Assembly (NCBI GenBank): GCA_947631455.1
Contig: CANRLH010000004.1
Location: forward strand, 154,064 to 218,063
DNA from: an uncultured Clostridia bacterium
Lineage (GTDB): Bacteria; Bacillota; Clostridia; Oscillospirales; Ruminococcaceae
DNA: 64,000 nt
Reading direction: 5' to 3'
The notes under the pieces: generated by a model
Database searches by the model: none
Seen by the model: the letters and a program-made list of their open reading frames with translations, nothing else
What the model was told of the DNA's origin: nothing
Position numbers and translations under genes: made by a program
In this document: positions 1 to 7,752 of the stretch, piece after piece
Layout: every line of letters starts with the position of its first letter
Numbering within the stretch: position 1 is the first letter of the stretch

Positions 1-120
1 TGCTGCCGCAGGAGCAGGAACCGCCGCGGGGGCAGAAGGCTCGCAAGCGCTTGCTGCGTCAACCTCCTCAACCACAACGTCGTACGGTGTACCGTTCACG
101 GTAATGTTATATCTTTTCAT
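1..120 (-). CDS. Biotin carboxyl carrier subunit (partial, N-terminus only)
   Basis: Partial gene whose 40 visible codons begin MKRYNITVNGTPYDVVVEEV and run into an Ala/Pro-rich linker before leaving the left edge. This is the usual N-terminus of the small biotin carrier (gamma-type) subunit of sodium-pumping oxaloacetate/methylmalonyl-CoA decarboxylases; the biotinylated Met-Lys-Met site would lie beyond the edge. It sits 33 bp downstream of a carboxyltransferase on the same strand, which fits a decarboxylase operon. The functional call is inference from the N-terminus and context; the biotin-lysine itself is not visible. Confidence 0.75.
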   Translation of the reverse strand, partial: MKRYNITVNGTPYDVVVEEVDAASACEPSAPAAVPAPAAA

Positions 121-153
121 ATTAAATCTTTCCTTTCTTGAATGAAGTATAAG

Positions 154-1500
154 TTAAAACGAGCTGTTTGAATGCTTTTTGGGTAGACCGGAAACCCTTT
201 TTCCAGCCATAATTTCAACGGCGTTTATAAGAGAAGCTCTTATATTTTCCTTTGCAATAACAGCGTCCACGCACATTTTTTCAGCGGCGTTCTTAGCCGA
301 AGCCTCAGTCTTTGCGTACTCATCCGCAAGAGCGTCCCTTTCACTCGTTACATCCTTTGCACCCTTTAGCTTATCGTGACTTAAAAACTCAACCGCAGTC
401 AATGGTTCTACCGAAGAAATGACTGCCGTATCAAGAGCGTAAACAAGATCAGCATTTGCATTTTTCCCCGCAAGAGCGATAAAAGCAGAGCCGTATGCCT
501 TGCCTAATATCACCGAAAGCTTAATAGTTGTGGCCTCAGCGTATGCAGAAGCGACCTTTGCCTGCTGTCTTACCGCGCCTGACTTCTGTGCGTTATCGCA
601 CACACAAAAGCCCTTTGTATCAACAAGCGTTATCACCGGCAGAGAAAAAGCATCACAGGTTCTTACAAACCTTGCTATCTTTGAAGCGTCATCTGCACTT
701 AGCTTTTTCTCGCTCTTGTTTGTTGCAACAACTCCGACTGAAGCGCCGTTAAGCGTCGCGAGCGCCGTATAAGATGAACGCCCGAAATCAGCGTACAATT
801 CCAAAACGCTGCCCTCGTCAAAAATGCTTTTCGCAGTGCTGTCAGCGTCTGACAGATCAAACAACTCGGGAGCCGAGAACTCAAACATCGGAACTTCAGA
901 AATGTTGTTCTGAGGAAGACGTGAAACGAGCTCCTTTACCTTTAAAGCACTCTGCTCATAGTCTTCACAGACAAGCGCCGCCGTTCCGTTTTCGGCAGCC
1001 GTTTTGGATAGCTCTTTATCCTCGCTGTTCGGCGTTATAAATAACTCTGCGTCCTTTGTCATTACAACAAAATCTGCTGACACCGCTATCATTGCCGATG
1101 TTAAAGCGCATGGCCCCGCAACAAGCGATATCTGAGGCACAACTCCCGAAAGAGAATTGACTCTGTTAAGCCACTCCCCATAGCTTTCAAGAGCGCTTAC
1201 CGTATCGCTTATGTCAGCGCCAAAAGAATCGTAAATGCCGACAACCGGAACCCCGGTTTTTGCCGCCATATCATAAATCTTTACAATCTTCGCCGCCTGC
1301 TCTTTTGTCAGGGCTCCGTTTTTAACACTTGGGTCCTGTGCAAAAGCATATACCGGGATGTCGTTTACATAGCCAAAAGCAGTTATTACTCCGCTTAAGT
1401 CGTTTCCCGATTTAGCCGCAGACGCAATTTCAGTGAAGGCTCCTCCGTCAAAAAGCGCCGAGAGCCTTTCTTCCGCAGACAAAACAGTCTGAGTGCTCAT
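154..1500 (-). CDS. Carboxyltransferase subunit of a biotin-dependent decarboxylase/carboxylase
   Basis: Encodes about 448 residues of the acyl-CoA carboxyltransferase fold (crotonase-like, MmdA/PccB family), which moves CO2 between an acyl-CoA or keto acid and carrier biotin. Glycine-rich stretches such as SLVAGPCALTSAM and ILGKAYGSAFIALAGKN match the two CoA- and biotin-binding halves. It is shorter than typical MmdA (about 510 residues), mostly at the N-terminus. I chose the ATG at 1500 because GGAGGAAATACG precedes it; an in-frame ATG at 1518 lies upstream of that ribosome binding site. The biotin carrier gene follows. Substrate is not determined. Confidence 0.8.
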   Translation of the reverse strand: MSTQTVLSAEERLSALFDGGAFTEIASAAKSGNDLSGVITAFGYVNDIPVYAFAQDPSVKNGALTKEQAAKIVKIYDMAAKTGVPVVGIYDSFGADISDTVSALESYGEWLNRVNSLSGVVPQISLVAGPCALTSAMIAVSADFVVMTKDAELFITPNSEDKELSKTAAENGTAALVCEDYEQSALKVKELVSRLPQNNISEVPMFEFSAPELFDLSDADSTAKSIFDEGSVLELYADFGRSSYTALATLNGASVGVVATNKSEKKLSADDASKIARFVRTCDAFSLPVITLVDTKGFCVCDNAQKSGAVRQQAKVASAYAEATTIKLSVILGKAYGSAFIALAGKNANADLVYALDTAVISSVEPLTAVEFLSHDKLKGAKDVTSERDALADEYAKTEASAKNAAEKMCVDAVIAKENIRASLINAVEIMAGKRVSGLPKKHSNSSF

Positions 1501-1553
1501 CGTATTTCCTCCTATCATATAAAGCCTAACAAGACTATTTTAAACATAGCTTT

Positions 1554-1582
1554 ATTATACTACTAAAATCCGGGATTGACAA
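1554..1582 (-). promoter_or_regulatory. Sigma-A promoter for the carboxyltransferase operon
   Basis: On the minus strand TTGTCA (1582-1577) and TATAAT (1559-1554) are separated by exactly 17 bp, about 55 bp upstream of the carboxyltransferase start. It lies in the gap before the next gene and reads toward the operon. Confidence 0.7.
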
Positions 1583-1593
1583 GATTATACCAA

Positions 1594-1962
1594 TTATTTT
1601 CCACAACTTTTACATTTAGAGAGAAAATCATCTATCGAGTCTATAGTTTTATAATTATTTTGCACAAAACCAAGCATTTTGTATTTTTCTATCTGATTCT
1701 GGGAAAGCTCAGCTTTGTCAATTCCCGAAAGCATAGCCTTAAAAAGAACCGTTCTGGCTATGCCGTCAAAAAGGAGGATATCTCCGCCGTCTTCTATGTA
1801 ATCAAGAAAAACGCATTCTGAATCTAAGTGAAACAGCCCATAACCGTTGACTCTGCCCTTGTCAAACGACTCGACCGCAAGCGTTGTGTCTCTGTCAAGA
1901 CCAAGGCTTATGATCTTTTCGTAATACCGGGAAATATCCTCTGCTGCTTTGATTTCAAGCAT
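1594..1962 (-). CDS. Small hypothetical protein, possibly GNAT-like
   Basis: A 122-residue soluble protein starting at an ATG with GAGGATGATTTT upstream. It has a repeated pattern of short beta and alpha elements with GLFHLDSECVFLDYIEDGG in the middle and a Cys-Lys-Ser-Cys near the C-terminus. The order of elements is reminiscent of small GNAT-type acetyltransferases, but I see no clear acetyl-CoA pyrophosphate-binding loop, so no function is assigned. It directly follows rluB (17 bp) and probably shares its transcript. Confidence 0.6.
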   Translation of the reverse strand: MLEIKAAEDISRYYEKIISLGLDRDTTLAVESFDKGRVNGYGLFHLDSECVFLDYIEDGGDILLFDGIARTVLFKAMLSGIDKAELSQNQIEKYKMLGFVQNNYKTIDSIDDFLSKCKSCGK

Positions 1963-1979
1963 AAAATCATCCTCTGAGT

Positions 1980-2705
1980 TTATTTTGATATTGCCGTCCT
2001 CAGCGCTCTCAGTTCCTCGCTAGTGAGCTCTCTGTGAGCGCCCGGCTTTAACATTCCGAGCTTAACCGGACCGATCGCCGTTCTTTTGAGTCTTGCGACC
2101 TCAAGACCTACCGCCTCGCACATTTTTCTGATCTGTCGGTTTCTGCCCTCTTTGATAACCATCTGCAAAACCACTCTTCCGTTTTCGTTGGTCAAAACGT
2201 TAATAACACACGGAAGCGTTTTCTTACCGTCTATTTCTATTCCCTCTGACATTCTTACAAGCTGCTCATCCGTTATTTTCGGCCGAACCGTTACACGGTA
2301 AATCTTTGCTATATGCCCTGACGGATGCATAATATCATTTGCGAACTTGCCGTCGTTAGTAAAAAGCAAAAGCCCCTCAGAATTTCTGTCGAGCCTGCCT
2401 ATCGGATACACACGCTCGGGTATGTCCTTAACAAGTTCGCTTACGCTTTTTCTGTCAAGCTCATCACTCATTGTTGTAACATATCCCCTGGGCTTATGAA
2501 GCATTATATAGTAAAAGCGCCTTTTTTTAGAAATCACAAGGTTTTCGCCGTCAATGCTTATTATATCCTTCGTGCTTGCCTTGTCGCCGAGCTTACACGC
2601 TCTGCCATTTAGTTTAACTCGCCCCGCTGAAATCAGTTCCTCAGCTTTTCTTCTTGAGCAATATCCTGTCTCGGCGATTATTTTTTGAAGTCTTTGTTTC
2701 TCCAT
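1980..2705 (-). CDS. rluB: 23S rRNA pseudouridine synthase, RluB/RsuA family
   Basis: 241 residues. An N-terminal S4 RNA-binding domain (about residues 2-60, with CSRRKAEELISAGRVKLNG) is followed by the RsuA/RluB catalytic domain. The signature GRLDRNSEGLLLFTND holds the catalytic aspartate (the D of GRLD), and KEGRNRQIRKM is the conserved late motif. The enzyme isomerises a uridine in 23S rRNA. AGGAGAATTT precedes the ATG. It lies at the end of the scp/ytf/dacF cluster, a neighbourhood also seen for rluB in Bacillus. Confidence 0.9.
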   Translation of the reverse strand: MEKQRLQKIIAETGYCSRRKAEELISAGRVKLNGRACKLGDKASTKDIISIDGENLVISKKRRFYYIMLHKPRGYVTTMSDELDRKSVSELVKDIPERVYPIGRLDRNSEGLLLFTNDGKFANDIMHPSGHIAKIYRVTVRPKITDEQLVRMSEGIEIDGKKTLPCVINVLTNENGRVVLQMVIKEGRNRQIRKMCEAVGLEVARLKRTAIGPVKLGMLKPGAHRELTSEELRALRTAISK

Positions 2706-2737
2706 AAATTCTCCTATGTAGCGACGGATTTTATCCG

Positions 2738-3874
2738 TCAGAATAAGTTTTTAAAAAACAACTCTATTTTATCAAGAAGCCCAAGCTCCTCGTCATTTTC
2801 CAATGCGTCACTGTTCGCGGTTATCGGTGATACAGCAATCACCTCTGAGTTTTTGATAAATCTCACTTCTCCCATAAGCTCACCCTTTTTAACAGGTGCA
2901 TAGTAAAAAGGTTTCATCACGATGCACTCCGTAATGCCCTCGGTATTGCCGCCGAACAGTTTCTTGCTGATACTTTCACATCCGGCATTTACATACTCAG
3001 CCTTTGCCCCGACTACCGGCAGCTTGAATGAATCGACTGACGGTGTAAGCGTTACATTCTGATATTCTTGAAAATACTGATTGTATAGCGCAGTGTGATC
3101 GTTCCAGTCGTCCGGAGCGTTTAGCGTTACACAGATAAGCGTTGCACCATCTCGCTCACACGCAGAAACAAGACATCTTTTAGCCTTGTCGGTAAAACCT
3201 GTTTTTCCGCCTATTATTCCCTTGCAATATGACAAGAGCTTGTTTGTGTTTCCTATCGTATTTGTGTTTCCGCCACCGAAATCAATGGTTATTGTCTTTG
3301 TGGCAATTATCTCACGAAAGGTCTTGTTTTTAAGCGCAGCCTTCATAAGCACAGCCATATCGTACGCCGTTGAGTAATGATCGTCCGTGTAGTCATCAAG
3401 ACCCGACGGAGTAACAAAATGTGTGTTCTTAAGCCCCAGATCCTTTGCCTTTTCATTCATCATTTCAACAAAGCTGTCAACATCTCCAGCTATCCGCACA
3501 GCAGTAGCATTCGCAGCATCGTTTCCGCTAGGGAGCATCATACCATAGCAAAGCTTGCGCAAGGTGACCTTATACCCCTCTTTAAGCCCCATAGACGAGC
3601 CCTCTATCTTTATAGCATCGGGATCGACCGTAAACTCCTCATCAAGGTCGTATTCAAGCGCTATCAGCGTAGACATAATCTTGGTAGTTGAAGCCATTGG
3701 CAACCGCTCGTTCTCACTTTTGCCGTAAACTACTTCACCCGTGTCGGCGTCTATAACAATACACGCCTTAGCAGATACTCCTACCGCCGCAGCGTCAAGC
3801 GAAAGCGATGCCGGAATCATAGCCGTAACGGCAACAGTCAAGGCAACCGCAAAAATTCTAAAAAACCTTTTCAT
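2738..3874 (-). CDS. dacF: D-alanyl-D-alanine carboxypeptidase (DacF/PBP5 type)
   Basis: A 378-residue secreted serine peptidase that trims the terminal D-Ala from peptidoglycan stem peptides. A signal peptide covers about residues 1-30. Penicillin-binding motifs are in order: STTK with nucleophile Ser62, SGN at 116-118 and KTG at 224-226. A C-terminal PBP5-type beta domain and a final amphipathic helix (LLDKIELFFKNLF) for membrane association follow. The start is placed at 3874 because AAGGA lies about 8 bp upstream; the in-frame ATG at 3883 overlaps that site. Proximity to ytfJ suggests a sporulation or cortex role by analogy. Confidence 0.9.
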   Translation of the reverse strand: MKRFFRIFAVALTVAVTAMIPASLSLDAAAVGVSAKACIVIDADTGEVVYGKSENERLPMASTTKIMSTLIALEYDLDEEFTVDPDAIKIEGSSMGLKEGYKVTLRKLCYGMMLPSGNDAANATAVRIAGDVDSFVEMMNEKAKDLGLKNTHFVTPSGLDDYTDDHYSTAYDMAVLMKAALKNKTFREIIATKTITIDFGGGNTNTIGNTNKLLSYCKGIIGGKTGFTDKAKRCLVSACERDGATLICVTLNAPDDWNDHTALYNQYFQEYQNVTLTPSVDSFKLPVVGAKAEYVNAGCESISKKLFGGNTEGITECIVMKPFYYAPVKKGELMGEVRFIKNSEVIAVSPITANSDALENDEELGLLDKIELFFKNLF

Positions 3875-3919
3875 AGCACACATCCTTTTTAAGGATATAG
3901 TGCTCTGAAATTTCAGTTT

Positions 3920-4294
3920 CTATTCGTTTCCTTTTTTGTTTATGACAGCGGTAATTTTATCCACAACATCAGGCACCATATTTATTATTGCGTTGCCCTT
4001 GCTCTGGTTTACAGTCATCTGCAAAAGCTTTACCTCGCCTTTTGTTATAGTTATAAACGCAACAGGCTCAACTGTCAGGCCGCCTCCGGTTCCTCCGCCG
4101 AACTGTTCTTTCGGATTCTTTGTAGGAAGATCAGAGCCGCCCGTTGCAAATCCTACCTTTACGGATGATATCGGAATGATAGTAGTATCTCCCACTGTTA
4201 TAGGATTTCCCACCACCGTTTCTCCGTCTGCGATGCTTTTAAGCTTCTGCATTGCAACATCAACCAATCCCTCAAGCTTTTTTTCGCCGCTCAT
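3920..4294 (-). CDS. ytfJ: YtfJ/GerW-family sporulation protein
   Basis: 124 residues with the family layout: a short helical N-terminus (LEGLVDVAMQKLKSIAD), a VVGNPITVGDTTIIPISSV strand pair, and a glycine-rich loop (FGGGTGGGL) before the C-terminal strands. Bacillus GerW/YtfJ is needed for germination responses of spores. Here, as in Bacillus, it sits next to the ytfI-like DUF2953 gene (14 bp apart). Start supported by AAAGGAGTGTGTTTTA upstream. Confidence 0.85.
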   Translation of the reverse strand: MSGEKKLEGLVDVAMQKLKSIADGETVVGNPITVGDTTIIPISSVKVGFATGGSDLPTKNPKEQFGGGTGGGLTVEPVAFITITKGEVKLLQMTVNQSKGNAIINMVPDVVDKITAVINKKGNE

Positions 4295-4308
4295 TAAAAC
4301 ACACTCCT

Positions 4309-5262
4309 TTAAAATTTATGTTTTCCTTGTGATTTTTTACCTTTTTGTCGCAGATATATTTTAAGCATATTAAAAAGAAAGCATATTGCTATTGCAAGAA
4401 TGGTGCTCACTCTTACATAGATATCTCCGCTCGCCTTAAGCTCAAACCGCTTTACAATAAACTCAGTATTTATATCGCATGTTTTTATTTTCACCGAAAA
4501 GACCATACACAAAAAGGCAAGCACCTGATAAAAAGCCGTGTTAAAATATCCGTAGTTAAGAGCTGCCTTATATGGGTCTTCATTTCCCAGCATGATATCG
4601 ATTTCCGTGTTGTAAAAGCGAATGTTTTTAAGAAGCTTTTTAAGCGTTTTCCACACAAGCGGAACGTAAGGCTTTACCAGATTCCACTTTTGTTTTAACT
4701 TGCTTAGCTTGCTATCTTTTTTCTTTAATAGCTTTTTGCGCTTTTTCTCTTCCTTTTTAAGCTTTGAAAGCTCTTTTTTTTCCCGCTTTGAAAGCTTCTT
4801 TTGCTCAGCTTTTTGGTCTTTTTCTTCAGCCTCGCCCGATAACCGGCTCTTTGATATTTTTATCTCCGTCTGCAAAAGCGCTTTTCTCTGCTCGTCGATC
4901 TCACGTTCAAGAGCTTTTATTTTTTCTTTTGTTTCATCATCACTTAAAGAATTTATCTCGTCAACTATATCGGGAGACTTATCACGCCTATTCTCTTTGC
5001 CTTCAGACTTTCTCTTTTTCTCCGATTTCTCAGCTTTTCGCGCCTTTTTCTCTTTTTTCTTTTTCTTTTTTTCTTCCCTTAGTTTTTGCTTTTCGCTTTC
5101 AGGATTTTCATATACCGTTATGAAAAAGTATTTTACCTTTACTCTTAATTTCGTTTCGGCAGTTGTATCAAACGAATAACTCACTCTCACCGAAAAACGC
5201 AAAAGGATATATATGACAGCAATAAGCCCCAGTATTATATAAAGCGCTAAAATAGCCATCAT
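4309..5262 (-). CDS. DUF2953 (YtfI-like) membrane protein with a highly charged insert
   Basis: 317 residues: an N-terminal membrane segment (about 3-23), a beta-rich stretch (VRVSYSFDTTAETKLRVKV), then about 130 residues dominated by Lys and Glu that should form a long charged coiled coil, and a conserved C-terminal part with a second membrane segment (VRVSTILAIAICFLFNML). DUF2953 genes accompany ytfJ in spore-formers. AAAGGAG abuts tandem ATGs at 5262 and 5259, so the exact start is one of those. Antisense reading of the charged insert gives long Ser/Phe-rich frames that I consider artefacts. Confidence 0.75.
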   Translation of the reverse strand: MMAILALYIILGLIAVIYILLRFSVRVSYSFDTTAETKLRVKVKYFFITVYENPESEKQKLREEKKKKKKEKKARKAEKSEKKRKSEGKENRRDKSPDIVDEINSLSDDETKEKIKALEREIDEQRKALLQTEIKISKSRLSGEAEEKDQKAEQKKLSKREKKELSKLKKEEKKRKKLLKKKDSKLSKLKQKWNLVKPYVPLVWKTLKKLLKNIRFYNTEIDIMLGNEDPYKAALNYGYFNTAFYQVLAFLCMVFSVKIKTCDINTEFIVKRFELKASGDIYVRVSTILAIAICFLFNMLKIYLRQKGKKSQGKHKF

Positions 5263-5282
5263 CTCCTTTTAAAGCGGATTTT

Positions 5283-5849
5283 TTACTCATCAGCGGATTT
5301 TTCCTCAGTCAACACCTCGTCAAACGTCATCTGGGTCTCTCTGTCAGGAATCGGCGGAAGCTCTGACAAATCCGAAATCTGAAATGCCCTTAAAAAACCC
5401 GCAGTCGTCTTATAAGCGATCGGCCTTCCGGGAACATCTATTCTTCCGGACTCCTCCAAAAGTCCCTTTTCTACAAGCGAGTTTACAACGCTTGAGGAAT
5501 CAACTCCCCTTACATTTTCGACAAACCCCTTGGTCACCGGCTGGTTGTAGGCAACTATGGTAAGCACCTCAAACGCCGCCTGAGAAAGAGTGGCGTTTCT
5601 CTTTTCCTCCAATACCGCCTTTATGTGCGGCGCAAACTCACGCCTTGCGGCCATCTGATAACTATCACCCAGCTTCAGTATTTCAAGCGAGCTTGAAATG
5701 CCAAGATATCTCTCGCTAAGCTTGACGATAAGCTTGTCCATATCCTCACTATCGATATCCGTTAATTCACAAAGCGTCTTCTTGCTCACAGGCTCTCCGC
5801 ATGCAAAAAGCACCGCTTCAACTATCGAAATCTTTTCATCTGTCAGCAT
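5283..5849 (-). CDS. scpB: Segregation and condensation protein B
   Basis: 188 residues with two winged-helix domains; EVLTIVAYNQPVTKGFVENVRG and PGRPIAYKTTAGFL are characteristic of ScpB. It is the kite subunit that, with ScpA, binds the SMC head to form the chromosome condensin. The start codon immediately follows the scpA stop (TAG then ATG), indicating translational coupling. No smc gene is visible in the window. Confidence 0.93.
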   Translation of the reverse strand: MLTDEKISIVEAVLFACGEPVSKKTLCELTDIDSEDMDKLIVKLSERYLGISSSLEILKLGDSYQMAARREFAPHIKAVLEEKRNATLSQAAFEVLTIVAYNQPVTKGFVENVRGVDSSSVVNSLVEKGLLEESGRIDVPGRPIAYKTTAGFLRAFQISDLSELPPIPDRETQMTFDEVLTEEKSADE

Positions 5850-6575
5850 CTATTCACTTACCTGCCTTACTTTCTTTTTGTTTCGGTTAAAGGTTATCTG
5901 CGTATTGTCGTCGTTAAGCCATATCCTTCCCGACTTGGTAAGCTCTAAAACAGCTAGAAATGTAGCTATGCGTTCCGATTTATCAGTCATATTGTGAAAC
6001 AGCCCTGACATGCTGCATTTCCCGTCTGAGTACAGCTTTTTCAGAACGTAAATTATCTTCGAGGTAACGGAAACTATTCTTTTTGAAACGATAGGTGTAA
6101 AAACTGACGTATTTATCTGCTCTTTGCTGTCTGCCCTTATTTCAAGTGCGATATACGTGTCGACCAGAATTTCACTGTCGTGAGTTTTCCGATAAGTTTT
6201 GTCAACGGGTATCTTGAGCGGCTCTCTTACAAAAATCTCTCCGTATGCGCACATATTCTGCAAAAGCTTTGCGGTCTGCTTGCATAAAGAGTATTCGATA
6301 AGACGACCCTCAAGCTCTTTTTTAAGCTCCTCTGCCTCGTTCGGCTTTGGCAGAAGCGAAACTGTTTTAATGTAAATAAGCCTTGCCGCCATCTCCAAAA
6401 ACTCTCCGGCGGTTTCAAAATCCTGCTCGTCAATACCGTCTATATATTCTAAGTATTGCTCCAAAAGCAAAGAAATTTCAATATCTTCAATATTAAGTTT
6501 GTGCTTTGCAATCAAATGCAGCAAAAGGTCAAGCGGTCCTTCAAAAGCATCAAGCTTAAACGAAATAGAACTCAT
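5850..6575 (-). CDS. scpA: Segregation and condensation protein A
   Basis: 241 residues of the kleisin ScpA. The N-terminus FEGPLDLLLHLIAKHKLNIE is the family signature, the middle is acidic and helical, and the C-terminal winged helix ends with TFLAVLELTKSGRI. ScpA bridges the heads of SMC and recruits ScpB. It is the second gene after an M50 protease, in the order M50-scpA-scpB that recurs in Clostridia. Confidence 0.93.
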   Translation of the reverse strand: MSSISFKLDAFEGPLDLLLHLIAKHKLNIEDIEISLLLEQYLEYIDGIDEQDFETAGEFLEMAARLIYIKTVSLLPKPNEAEELKKELEGRLIEYSLCKQTAKLLQNMCAYGEIFVREPLKIPVDKTYRKTHDSEILVDTYIALEIRADSKEQINTSVFTPIVSKRIVSVTSKIIYVLKKLYSDGKCSMSGLFHNMTDKSERIATFLAVLELTKSGRIWLNDDNTQITFNRNKKKVRQVSE

Positions 6576-6593
6576 AAATTATATTACCCCTGC

Positions 6594-7244
6594 TTATCCG
6601 AAAATCAGATCTACCCACAAAGTAAGAAAATCTATACATTTGTACAAAAGATTCATTAAAAAGTTGAGCGGCGTGTCAAGGATCCCAGAAAAAATAATAA
6701 CTATAAACACAATGCTTATATACATCTGGTATTCCTGTATCTTCCACTGGTATTTAAGTGGCAGAAATGTCGTCAGTATTCTTGAGCCGTCGAGCGGCGG
6801 GATAGGCAGAAGGTTAAACACTGCAAGTGAAAGGTTTATTATTATGAAATAAGAAAGTATTATTTTGATGTAATACAACGTATCAGATAATCCCATACCG
6901 GCAGTATACACGATTATCTTAAGTATAACAAATCCTATATATCCGACAATTACGTTTGAAAGAGGTCCTGCCAATGCTGTGATAACTGAGCCGAGCTTGT
7001 AGTTTTTGAATCTGTTTGGATTGACAGGCACCGGCTTTGCCCATCCAAACCCCGTCAGCACAAGGCATATAGCTCCGAAAATGTCAATGTGCGAAATCGG
7101 ATTGAGCGTAAGCCTTCCCATGCTCTCAGCGGTTCTATCACCGAATTTCTTTGCGGCAAATGCGTGAGCAAACTCATGCACAGGCAATATCATAAATATT
7201 ATCAGAACTCTTACACCGTACTGTAAAATTTTCTCAGCACTCAT
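6594..7244 (-). CDS. Site-2 protease family (M50) membrane metallopeptidase
   Basis: About 216 residues, almost entirely transmembrane. Zinc-binding HEFAH sits in the first hydrophobic segment (PVHEFAHAFAAKKFGD) and the third ligand is in NLLPIPPLDGSRI; both are hallmarks of the YwhC/YdjM-like S2P family. Such proteases cut substrates inside the membrane; the substrate here is unknown. The start is placed at 7244 (MSAEKILQYG) because GGAGG lies upstream and the extension to 7292 is basic and atypical. First gene of the scpAB cluster. Confidence 0.85.
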   Translation of the reverse strand: MSAEKILQYGVRVLIIFMILPVHEFAHAFAAKKFGDRTAESMGRLTLNPISHIDIFGAICLVLTGFGWAKPVPVNPNRFKNYKLGSVITALAGPLSNVIVGYIGFVILKIIVYTAGMGLSDTLYYIKIILSYFIIINLSLAVFNLLPIPPLDGSRILTTFLPLKYQWKIQEYQMYISIVFIVIIFSGILDTPLNFLMNLLYKCIDFLTLWVDLIFG

Positions 7245-7382
7245 TTTGAAAAATCTACCTCCGCCACGCTTATATTTAAAATATTGTACCATATATTTAT
7301 GTAAATTACAAGCAAAAGTTAGTATTTATGAGAAACGATATTCGTTAAATTGTGAACAAATTTTAAACATTCTTAAAAGCAC

Positions 7383-7411
7383 TTGCTTTTGGTATAAAAA
7401 TCTGCTAAAAT
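7383..7411 (+). promoter_or_regulatory. Sigma-A promoter of rpmB
   Basis: TTGCTT (7383-7388) and TAAAAT (7406-7411) with a 17-bp spacer, about 40 bp before the rpmB start. Confidence 0.65.
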
Positions 7412-7450
7412 AACATAGTTGACACGAAAATTTAAAGGAGGTGCAGCGTT

Positions 7451-7636
7451 ATGGCAAAATGCAGTATATGCGGAAAGGGCGTTACCTTTGGTATCAAGTT
7501 ATCACACTCTCACAGAAGAACCAACAGAACCTGGAAGCCAAATGTTAAGAGAGTTAAGGCTATTGTTAACGGCACTCCTTGTCATATCTACGCATGCTCA
7601 AGATGCTTGCGTTCCGGAAAAGTTGAGAGAGCGTAA
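7451..7636 (+). CDS. rpmB: 50S ribosomal protein L28
   Basis: 61 residues, the normal size for the short L28. It is the zinc-binding (C+) form, with CSIC near the N-terminus and CSRC near the C-terminus forming a four-cysteine ribbon. HRRTNRTWKPNV is the conserved core. AAAGGAGG precedes the ATG. The gene is monocistronic: own promoter, own terminator at 7655-7689. Confidence 0.95.
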   Translation: MAKCSICGKGVTFGIKLSHSHRRTNRTWKPNVKRVKAIVNGTPCHIYACSRCLRSGKVERA

Positions 7637-7654
7637 TTATTGATGATCAGGATC

Positions 7655-7689
7655 ATACAGTCGGATCGTGTTCCGGCTGTATTTTTTTT
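7655..7689 (+). terminator. Intrinsic terminator of rpmB
   Basis: An 11-bp hairpin (ATACAGTCGGA pairing with TTCCGGCTGTAT, one G-T pair, 6-base loop) directly followed by eight T residues. Confidence 0.85.
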
Positions 7690-7700
7690 GTGCAGAAAAC

Positions 7701-7729
7701 GGCGAGCAGTCTTTATAAGACCGCTCGCC
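7701..7729 (-). terminator. Terminator-like hairpin after the LTA-synthase gene
   Basis: GGCGAGC...GCTCGCC stem with a short AT-rich loop, about 25 bp past the stop codon; read on the minus strand it is followed by GTTTTC, a weak U-tract. Confidence 0.6.
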
Positions 7730-7752
7730 ATTGTTTTCACACTATTTTACTC

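Noticed and set aside
4700..5179. Long plus-strand open frames opposite the DUF2953 gene
   Set aside because: They are the complement of the Lys/Glu-rich insert and read as Ser/Phe repeats, without ribosome binding sites.
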